A stretch of DNA of 46,839 bases from Oscillibacter sp. Its GTDB lineage: Bacteria; Bacillota; Clostridia; Oscillospirales; Oscillospiraceae. The DNA lies in contig JAFYQM010000010.1 of NCBI GenBank assembly GCA_017547085.1, positions 1 to 46,839 of the forward strand, written 5' to 3'. The position numbers were made by a program, and so were the translations under genes. Shown piece by piece: positions 40,223-46,538 of the stretch; the first letter of the stretch is position 1; each line of letters starts with the position of its first letter. The notes under the pieces were generated by a model. That model saw only the letters and a program-made list of their open reading frames with translations. It was not told the DNA's origin and searched no databases.

Positions 40223-41644
40223 TTATCCAATATAGTCCTCAATCGGAGTTCCGTGCATTCTGGCAATTCTGCGGAGCACGGAGGAATGGGCATTGAGTCC
40301 TGCCTCCTGAAGAAAAAAGTTGGTTCTGGAAGCCCGGACGGACTCCATATTACCGCCCAGCAGCATTTGATAACCGCACTGCAGCCAGACCTCGTCCGCC
40401 GGAACACTGCGTTCGGAATAGGGGTAGGCGAAGGTAACTGCTGCCGGAATATCATAATTTTTCAGGCAGGTTTGCAGCGTCCGGAAATCCTTGTAAGCAT
40501 CCATCCGGAAATCTGCCATGGTGTCCGGTTCCCCGCAGTCGGCACCAATGCGCCCATCATGCTGGTAAACGTGGAAACCATAAGAGTGACTTGCAATTTC
40601 CACATGACCGGAGGCGGACATTTCTGCCAGCTCCACCCATGTGCAGTAGGGTGCCGTATTTTCAGCGCGCAGCTCCGGTGCTTCCGATGCCGCATGGATC
40701 TCTGTCCCGATCACCGCGAGAACCGCTTTCATGTTGTATTTCTGCAGCAGCGGGAAGGCGTTTTTATACACGCCAAGCTTACCATCGTCGATGGTCAGGA
40801 TCACCGGCTTTTCCGGCATTTCACCCTGTCCGCTCAGATATTGGGCCAGCTCCCGGACGGTGATCGTGGTATATCCGTTTTCCTGAAGCCATTTCAGGTC
40901 ATGCTCAAACTCATGAGAATAGATCGCGTATTCGTCAAAGGCGATTCCGCTGTTCAGATCTTCCTGCGTAACGAACTCATGATACATCAACACCGGCACA
41001 CCAAAAACTGTTTTCGGATTTGTATTTTCTGCCGCGATCTCCGATTCCGCCGTCTCACCGTCTGTTCCTGCTGCCAGCACCTTATAATAGTAACTGCCAT
41101 TTTCAGAGGCCGCGATATCATAGTAAATATGATCTGCGGTCTTGCCGATAGTGATCCAGTTGCCGGATGCATCCTGCCGCAGGATTTCATATTCGCAGTC
41201 TGTATTCTCATCTGAGAAGAAAAGTACATTGGTAGCCATATCCAGCCGTGATACCGATGTGATCTTCGGTGGGGAAAGAGAAATAGACTCCGCTGGAACT
41301 GCTGCTGCAAGGAAAATTATGCCGGCAGATTCTCCGTGAGGCCCCAGAGCCGTAACCTGATAGTCGTAGCTGCCCGGTTCCGGCTGCGAATCGGTATAAT
41401 ACGCCGCCTCCGTATCGGTAACAAACTTAAAATCAGCACTGCCGCTGATCCTGCGGTATACACGGTAGCTGATTGCGTCATCTACCGGCTCCCAAGAAAG
41501 AAGTACACTGTTTTTGCCATTTACAACGACCTGGAGGGACTCTGGGCATTCCGTCACCTGAGCGCTGCAACCGGATAAAGTCAATCCTATCAAGAGGAGA
41601 CAGGCTGCTATAAAAACGCAGCGGTTAATTGGAAACTTCATCAT
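40223..41644 (-). CDS. Lipoprotein with FN3-like domains and a NodB-type polysaccharide deacetylase
   Basis: The 473-aa protein has a signal peptide with lipobox LSGC (Cys26). Two fibronectin-III-like modules follow (about 33-115 and 125-208), then a C-terminal CE4 domain (about 215-473). CE4 motifs are VPVLMYHEF, TIDDG (284-288, usual TFDDG), the zinc ligands in SHSYGFH (352-358) and FAYPYS. It should N-deacetylate a GlcNAc-containing polymer outside the membrane, as IcaB and PgaB do. Partial deacetylation makes such polymers cationic and adherent. It overlaps the DUF4956 gene by 20 nt and lacks a strong ribosome binding site, so translation is probably coupled. Confidence 0.9.
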   Translation of the reverse strand: MMKFPINRCVFIAACLLLIGLTLSGCSAQVTECPESLQVVVNGKNSVLLSWEPVDDAISYRVYRRISGSADFKFVTDTEAAYYTDSQPEPGSYDYQVTALGPHGESAGIIFLAAAVPAESISLSPPKITSVSRLDMATNVLFFSDENTDCEYEILRQDASGNWITIGKTADHIYYDIAASENGSYYYKVLAAGTDGETAESEIAAENTNPKTVFGVPVLMYHEFVTQEDLNSGIAFDEYAIYSHEFEHDLKWLQENGYTTITVRELAQYLSGQGEMPEKPVILTIDDGKLGVYKNAFPLLQKYNMKAVLAVIGTEIHAASEAPELRAENTAPYCTWVELAEMSASGHVEIASHSYGFHVYQHDGRIGADCGEPDTMADFRMDAYKDFRTLQTCLKNYDIPAAVTFAYPYSERSVPADEVWLQCGYQMLLGGNMESVRASRTNFFLQEAGLNAHSSVLRRIARMHGTPIEDYIG

Positions 41645-42302
41645 TTTGCATCACAATATTTACATATTCCACGCCGCCCAGAGCGTAGATGCCGTTGGTG
41701 ATTCCTGTGTTCTCATGTTCTACCTTGCTGAGCAGCTTGCTGCTGATCTCGTAAATAAACTCCACCGTAGTTTCGGTGGTGTTACGCACCCGCAGGACGG
41801 CCTTGCGGTGGAATGTTTTGAAGATGTAGGCCTGAATAACATCCTGCCGATTGTAAGCAGCCCTGATAATCAGCAACATTCGGTTGTCATTTTTAATCAT
41901 ACCAAGTATAAGAACCACCAAAAAGGTAACGGTGCTTCCTATTGCAGCTACCATATAGTCGCCAACACCGCAGCATATACCAACAATAATTGTCCAAAAA
42001 ATGTAAATGCTGTCGCGGCTGTCTTTGATGGCGGTACGGAATCGGACGATGGAAAGTGCGCCCACCATACCCAAAGACAGTGCGATGTTGTTGCCGATAA
42101 CAGTCATCACTGTTCCGGTCAGCACTGTCAGTACCACAAGAGATGCATTGAATTTCTTGCTGTAAATAGTGCCTCTGTGTGAAATGGCATAGGATAGGAA
42201 AATAAAAAATCCCAACACAGCAGACATAACAATATTAACGGTCACCTCTTGTAAGGGGAGCTGTCCGGATGTCTGAAACATATTCAGAATCTCGTTTTTC
42301 AT
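41625..42302 (-). CDS. DUF4956 family membrane protein
   Basis: The 225-aa protein has about four membrane helices (about 20-140) and a soluble alpha/beta C-terminus. The core signature is IGNNIALSLGMVGALSIVRFRT followed by AIKDSRDSIYIFWTI (shown as segments LGMVGALSIVRFRTAI and DSRDSIYIFW). This matches my memory of DUF4956, a family repeatedly found beside VTC-domain and CotH-like genes but with no assigned function. It may be a transporter or the membrane partner of the VTC protein. ATG 42302 has AGGAGG about 7 nt upstream and follows the VTC gene by 11 nt. Confidence 0.85.
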   Translation of the reverse strand: MKNEILNMFQTSGQLPLQEVTVNIVMSAVLGFFIFLSYAISHRGTIYSKKFNASLVVLTVLTGTVMTVIGNNIALSLGMVGALSIVRFRTAIKDSRDSIYIFWTIIVGICCGVGDYMVAAIGSTVTFLVVLILGMIKNDNRMLLIIRAAYNRQDVIQAYIFKTFHRKAVLRVRNTTETTVEFIYEISSKLLSKVEHENTGITNGIYALGGVEYVNIVMQNDEVSN

Positions 42303-42313
42303 GGTAATTCCTC

Positions 42314-43009
42314 CTAAATGTGGGTTTGATAGGCATTCTGTCTGGCCAGAACGTATTTGCTGACCGATAGTTCGCTTCTGTTGATACTGTTCATGAGCTC
42401 GCGGATGTAGCCAAGCAAAAAACCGTTGAACTTGACCTCCATCACCACATCATAGGGATCCAAAACTGGATTCATATTCAGATTGGGGTCGAACAGGTCA
42501 AATGAACTTTCCGTAGCCACAATCTGATTGTCAAAGGTGATACGGATTTTGTTTTCTTTCGCAATGAAAGCCTTACGACGATATTCCACGATGGTCACGG
42601 GACGATAGGCGTGGATTTGCATGAAAGCATATATCTCTGCCGCAAAGGGATCAGGGTGGGTCAGCAGGGGCAATAAATCCCCCTTGATGATACGAACAGC
42701 ATCCTCTCTGCTGATTTTCAGGGACCGCTTGAGCTGCTGCACACCTTGCTTCTGCTTCATTTCCAACATAGCAAACGTCTGCTCCGTGTCATAAATCCGC
42801 AGCCGTATCTTCCGCCGCAGTTCCGTACCTGCCTGCTTTTCAAAGAAGTCCCGGTCATAGGGTGTATCGAAATACAGCGAACGGATTCGGTATCCGTGTA
42901 TGCCGTTGTGTTCATCTTGGAGAAGCGTCTGCTCCAGCAGGTGACTTTTCTGCCGAAACTCGGCTATATTGATTAAGAATTTCTTTTCTTCTCGCAGCAC
43001 CTGATTCAT
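42314..43009 (-). CDS. VTC-domain (polyphosphate polymerase-type triphosphate tunnel) protein
   Basis: The 231-aa soluble protein is a stand-alone VTC catalytic domain. Beta-strand motifs lining the tunnel are REEKKFLI, IRSLYFDTP, RRKIRLRIYD, MLEMKQKQ, IVEYRRKAF, IRITFDN, VMEVKFNG and SVSKYVLAR, giving the pattern of paired Lys/Arg and Glu residues. The yeast Vtc4 domain makes polyphosphate from ATP. Bacterial stand-alone versions are poorly characterised. ATG 43009 was chosen because GGAGG lies upstream of it; a GTG at 43036 precedes that site. A 117-nt gap separates it from the cyclase gene, in which I see nothing. Confidence 0.86.
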   Translation of the reverse strand: MNQVLREEKKFLINIAEFRQKSHLLEQTLLQDEHNGIHGYRIRSLYFDTPYDRDFFEKQAGTELRRKIRLRIYDTEQTFAMLEMKQKQGVQQLKRSLKISREDAVRIIKGDLLPLLTHPDPFAAEIYAFMQIHAYRPVTIVEYRRKAFIAKENKIRITFDNQIVATESSFDLFDPNLNMNPVLDPYDVVMEVKFNGFLLGYIRELMNSINRSELSVSKYVLARQNAYQTHI

Positions 43010-43126
43010 GCGCGCAAACACCTCCAAAGGAAACACATCTGCATCAATAAATGACCGGCAGTTCTGCGGGAACGGTTGATTTGATGTCCGACGATGCTTC
43101 CCAATTACCGAATCATGTACGATAAA

Positions 43127-44770
43127 TCAGCTGCACCCGGTTTGCTGCTTTTTGCGTTGATACATCATATAATCTGCTGTTTTCAACAGTTCTTCAAAAT
43201 TTAAGCCGGGATGTTCATTTGCCGCAGCAATGCCGTAAGAAACGGTGAGACGATCCACGTATCTTCCGCTCCACCGGGAAACCAGTCGATTGAACAGTGC
43301 AATCCTTTCCTGAACAATATCTGTCTCTGCGGTCATTGCTACCAAAAACTCATCGCCGCCCATGCGGAAACACTCTGCTACATCACCAAAAGCATCTTTG
43401 ATGCACTTGCTGACAGCAATGATCATCTCATCACCGGCCACATGACCGAGTGTGTCATTGGCCTTTTTCAGCATATCAATGTCTAAAAATATCAGATGTA
43501 AATCATTGGACGGAGACCCCATTTTTTGCTGGGCTTCAAAAATGGTGTAGGCATAGCGACTTTTCAGACCGCTCATAATATCTGTCAAGGCATACTCTTT
43601 GTACTGCTTGGTTTGGGCAATATCTTTAATCGTCCGGTTGAGCTTCACGAAAGTACTGAGCATTACCGAAGCAAGGATAATGAGTGCTGCGCCCAATGCC
43701 CAAAGCAACCAGTTTCCGCCCCGGAAATAGGCAACAATTGTGATCACCAACATACCCAGCAATGCCCATGTGCCATACCGGATCACGTCTCCGACCAAAA
43801 AGAGCTCCCGTTTCCATACCAAAAATACGGCGAAGATACCTGCAGCAATGATGCATTCCGTATGCATCAGGATCAGCATTCCGGAAAAGTCCACAAGCCC
43901 GGTCAGGAACAAAATCCATTCTGCAATCAGGATGACTTTTGCGATGATCACGATCCACCGCAAGGAAGTCAGCTTCTCTGTGCAAATAGACTTGAGGATG
44001 CCAAGCAGAGAAAGCGGCATCAAGGACAGCGCAAGATAGCTTAATGTACCTGATGCTGCAAAGGATCCGGTGGAAATTGCCCAAACATATGCTTCTGTAA
44101 AGAACCATGTACCCACAGAGGCTGCGAACAGGCTGATCCAAAGAAGAGGATGATAACTTTCCTCCGGAATTACGCCGTTTCTCCCCCAAAGCACAAACCA
44201 TGTACTGAGCGAGGCGATAGCGCAAATCAGCATAACAAGTGAAAAGACCAAATGAAATGCATTTTCTTCGAGGATTTGGAATCCATATTGCGCGGCTGAT
44301 GTCAGACGAATATACCTGATCTCGGAACGATAACCGGATTCCCGTTCTGCGATATGTATTACGATTTCCTTGCCGCTGTACTCGGAGCTGAGAGGAATAA
44401 GCGCCACATAGTGACCCATATCGGTTTTCACCATGCCAAAGGTAGACGGCAGTGCGTGAAATATTTCCTCTCCCTCCACATGCGCTGTCATAGATTTATA
44501 ATTACACATGATTTGGAGAATCGCATGATCCGGCACCTGCGGCAGGGTGCGGATAATCTGAATATTGGGATTTTCATCCGGATAATGATAAGGGAATGTT
44601 ATTTCTGACCGGGTACCGTCCGGCTGAGATAACATCCAACCATTGGATAAATCCTCGTTGAAGACATCTTTTGTGTAGGTAGAATTTTCTTCAATGCCAA
44701 TTACTGTAATCAGCATTAAAATCAAAGTTAAAGCAAAGACCCAATTTAGTATTTTACGGAATCGCTTCAA
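43127..44770 (-). CDS. Membrane diguanylate cyclase with 7TM sensor
   Basis: The 547-aa protein has an N-terminal helix (about 8-26) and an extracytoplasmic beta-rich domain (about 30-165). About seven to eight helices (170-375) in the style of 7TM-DISM receptors follow, then a cytoplasmic GGDEF domain (about 390-545). The active site is intact: LTDIMSGLKSR, FLDIDMLKKANDTLGHVAGDEM and RMGGDEF (471-475). The RxxD inhibitory site is not present (AFGD instead), so product feedback may be weak. It should make c-di-GMP for the operon. The start is TTG 44770 with GGGAGGG 7 nt upstream, overlapping a 36-codon ORF by 17 nt. Confidence 0.93.
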   Translation of the reverse strand: MKRFRKILNWVFALTLILMLITVIGIEENSTYTKDVFNEDLSNGWMLSQPDGTRSEITFPYHYPDENPNIQIIRTLPQVPDHAILQIMCNYKSMTAHVEGEEIFHALPSTFGMVKTDMGHYVALIPLSSEYSGKEIVIHIAERESGYRSEIRYIRLTSAAQYGFQILEENAFHLVFSLVMLICAIASLSTWFVLWGRNGVIPEESYHPLLWISLFAASVGTWFFTEAYVWAISTGSFAASGTLSYLALSLMPLSLLGILKSICTEKLTSLRWIVIIAKVILIAEWILFLTGLVDFSGMLILMHTECIIAAGIFAVFLVWKRELFLVGDVIRYGTWALLGMLVITIVAYFRGGNWLLWALGAALIILASVMLSTFVKLNRTIKDIAQTKQYKEYALTDIMSGLKSRYAYTIFEAQQKMGSPSNDLHLIFLDIDMLKKANDTLGHVAGDEMIIAVSKCIKDAFGDVAECFRMGGDEFLVAMTAETDIVQERIALFNRLVSRWSGRYVDRLTVSYGIAAANEHPGLNFEELLKTADYMMYQRKKQQTGCS

Positions 44771-44864
44771 TGCGAATCCCTCCCTTCAAGCGAAACACGA
44801 GTATTTCTGGCAAAAGTACCGTCTCCCAAGAGTGGATCAGCCACTTGAATTCTTTGTCAGCCAT
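44754..44864 (-). CDS. 36-aa ORF translationally coupled to the diguanylate cyclase
   Basis: ATG 44864 has AAAGGAGGA about 8-9 nt upstream, a stronger site than many neighbours. The ORF ends at a TAA overlapping the cyclase start by 17 nt. It encodes a short peptide starting MADKEFKWLIHSW with a basic C-terminus and no obvious domain. It may be a leader that controls cyclase translation, a small functional peptide, or a remnant. I recognise no homologue. Confidence 0.5.
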   Translation of the reverse strand: MADKEFKWLIHSWETVLLPEILVFRLKGGIRIEAIP

Positions 44865-44900
44865 ATGGCCGCTCCTCCTTTGTCAATGTGGCGGTTTGAT

Positions 44901-45269
44901 TCATGCAACCGGATACCGCAGATTTCGCAGTTCTTCCAAAATCTGTGCGTTTGTTGCTTCCTTGGTTAAATATCCACTGGGCTTCAGCCGCATTACGGCC
45001 TTTGCGTGTTCGCTCTCCGAACAGACGGTAACAAAAATGATATTGACCTTTGGATTGATCTTTTTAACTTTTTCTGCGAGAAAAAGTCCCTCCAATCTCG
45101 GAGGATTGATCTCACAAAGGAGTATATCGCATCCGAACTTTTCCGCATAATCCAGTGCAGGCTCTGCAGAAAGAAATGTTTGCACATCAGCATAAGGGTA
45201 TGCTTTGTCCGCATTCTCTTTCAAAGACTGCAGCATAATCGGTGTATTATCGACACATACGATGGTCAT
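44901..45269 (-). CDS. Single-domain response-regulator receiver with Asp-to-Glu phosphosite
   Basis: The 122-aa protein is a lone CheY-like receiver domain without an output domain. The acidic pocket reads VDN (Asp7-Asn8 in place of DD). The phospho-acceptor position in DILLCEINPP is Glu53 instead of Asp. The switch Thr (Thr81 in FVTVC) and the conserved Lys96 (RLKPSGY) remain. Asp-to-Glu often mimics the phosphorylated state, so it may be locked on. ATG 45269 has GAGGAGG upstream; the frame is open 8 codons earlier. It is the first gene of the polysaccharide operon, which suggests it modulates the cyclase or synthase by protein contact. Confidence 0.88.
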   Translation of the reverse strand: MTIVCVDNTPIMLQSLKENADKAYPYADVQTFLSAEPALDYAEKFGCDILLCEINPPRLEGLFLAEKVKKINPKVNIIFVTVCSESEHAKAVMRLKPSGYLTKEATNAQILEELRNLRYPVA

Positions 45270-45309
45270 TTGTATCCCTCCTCGCCAGAACATACTGAAT
45301 CAATTATGT

Positions 45310-45344
45310 ATTTTATCAAAACGGGCGTTACAAAGGTGTTACAC
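45310..45344 (-). promoter_or_regulatory. Activator-type promoter of the polysaccharide operon
   Basis: On the plus strand GTTACA occurs twice, starting at 45327 and 45338 (11-nt period). Eleven nucleotides away on the minus strand is a TAAAAT -10 (45315-45310). No -35 box is visible; the repeats occupy its place, the arrangement used by PhoB/OmpR-type regulators. The motif CGTTACAAAG..GT.ACACAAAA is repeated before the neighbouring unit at 46402-46424. Confidence 0.62.
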
Positions 45345-45345
45345 A

Positions 45346-45383
45346 AAAAGCGAGAGACAGATTTTCTCTGCCTCTCGCTTCAT
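45346..45383 (-). terminator. Terminator after the DUF4358 gene
   Basis: The stem AGCGAGAG (45349-45356) pairs with CTCTCGCT (45372-45379), extended inside by CAG/CTG after one mismatch. On the minus strand CTTTTTGTGT follows. It separates the two divergent-in-function units of the right end. Confidence 0.72.
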
Positions 45384-45438
45384 CATTTATCTTGAGAATT
45401 ATAAGTTTTTCATTTCACTTGTTAAGATAGGAATTGCA

Positions 45439-45925
45439 TTATGCTTCAAACACATTTTCTGGAATAACATAACCTTCCGGCAGAACGATTATGCAAACAA
45501 AGTTTCCGCTCTTTTGTACTTGCGCATAAAGCTGCCAGCCTGCGGCACTTTCCGGATAGGTTGTGTTGTCAGCACCCATGTCAATACGTGCCTGGAAAAT
45601 ATCAGCTACGGTCTGCACATCAGCATCGTTCTTTACTTCAACCAAAACGATTTCACATGGATGTGTTGCGATAGGCGGCATATAGTATGCTTGCTGGTTA
45701 AGCTCAATGCCATCAAGTCCGGGGTAAAAGCTTGCGATCAATTCAGGGTTGGATTCTTCAAAGAGGATCAACTCTTCCGCATCCTCAGGCTGCGCATCCA
45801 TGATTGACTGATAGAATGTATTCAGTGCGGTTCCGGATGCGGGAGCATCCTTTTTTTTCGTTGCCACATCCACACAGGGACAGGAACATCAGAAACACCA
45901 ATAACAAGGATAATGTTTTTTTCAT
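45439..45925 (-). pseudogene. DUF4358-type lipoprotein, frame interrupted at an A8 tract
   Basis: ATG 45925 (AAGGAG 7 nt upstream) starts a lipoprotein signal peptide ending in LCGC (Cys20). Soon after it, eight A residues on the minus strand (45858-45851) shift the frame. The DUF4358-like domain (YPGLDGIELNQQAYY, EIVLVEVKNDADVQTVADIF, ARIDMGADNT, LPEGYVIPENVF) continues in another frame as a 144-codon ORF from 45873. Removing one A would restore a single protein of about 160 aa. It may be a true pseudogene, phase variation, transcriptional slippage, or a sequencing error. DUF4358 proteins are small uncharacterised Firmicutes lipoproteins. Confidence 0.75.
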
Positions 45926-45939
45926 AATAACACTCCTTT

Positions 45940-46326
45940 TTAATTGATGGGACGCAGAAGGTTTCCGTAAAACAGAAAAAACAGAATAACGGTAAGGCCG
46001 ATACCTCCGACACCTGCAAACTGCACGGCAAAACTCAGTTTGCTCTTTCCTTTTTTACGAAAAGCAACAGACAAGCCAAGACCAATACCGCAGAATAGAG
46101 CTGCAGAAGCCATGACAATGGATACGATCCATCCCAGGATTCCCACAAATCCATCATACCGTGGATTGGCAATTGCGCCCAGAAACAGATAGAAAAATGA
46201 AAAACCAACATAAAACAGGAGCAGAAGAATATTGGTGACCCGTCCGATCTTGTCCAGCTTGCTATAGGTCACGCCGTCAGCTCTTTTCGTACACAGTGCA
46301 ATCAGAATGCCTGCGACTACTGCCAC
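45940..46326 (-). CDS. Small integral membrane protein of unknown function, N-terminus possibly frameshifted
   Basis: The 128-aa protein has four hydrophobic segments (about 2-12, 32-52, 62-84, 100-122) and a basic loop FRKKGKSK. No family is recognised. The only in-frame start is GTG 46326 without a ribosome binding site. ATG 46355, which has GGGAGGGG just upstream, opens a 12-codon frame (MFLYTTIEQSWQ) ending across the GTG. A single indel near 46327 would join the two into one protein beginning MFLYTTIEQ followed by the first membrane helix. It is the first gene of a two-gene unit with the DUF4358 lipoprotein, 14 nt upstream of that gene's start. Confidence 0.65.
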   Translation of the reverse strand: MAVVAGILIALCTKRADGVTYSKLDKIGRVTNILLLLFYVGFSFFYLFLGAIANPRYDGFVGILGWIVSIVMASAALFCGIGLGLSVAFRKKGKSKLSFAVQFAGVGGIGLTVILFFLFYGNLLRPIN

Positions 46327-46385
46327 GATTGCTCAATGGTTGTGTATAAAAACATAATACCCCTCCCAGTTTTCATGTCACAACA

Positions 46386-46420
46386 ATTATAAACCACCCC
46401 ACGTTACAAAGCCGTGACAC
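46386..46420 (-). promoter_or_regulatory. Activator-type promoter of the membrane protein-DUF4358 unit
   Basis: On the plus strand GTTACA (46403-46408) and GTGACA (46414-46419) lie 11 nt apart start to start. A perfect TATAAT -10 lies on the minus strand (46391-46386), 11 nt away. The layout and 20 of 23 bases match the motif at 45326-45348, so both units probably answer to the same activator. Confidence 0.62.
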
Positions 46421-46425
46421 AAAAT

Positions 46426-46457
46426 AAGGACGGCAGAAAAAAAACTACCGTCCTTTT
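46426..46457. terminator. Hairpin between the DUF4358 unit and the IS110 gene
   Basis: The stem AAGGACGG (46426-46433) pairs with CCGTCCTT (46448-46455), with an A-rich loop of about 14 nt. It has TTTT on the right and a T-rich run on the minus-strand side. Probably a terminator; which transcript it ends is unclear. The 80 nt on to 46538 hold nothing else I can name. Confidence 0.5.
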
Positions 46458-46538
46458 GTCATTCCTTAAATTGCAGCATAGCGCAAGTTGCTTCTGCCCA
46501 GCTATATTGCGTCATGTATACAACAAAGGAGGTTACCA

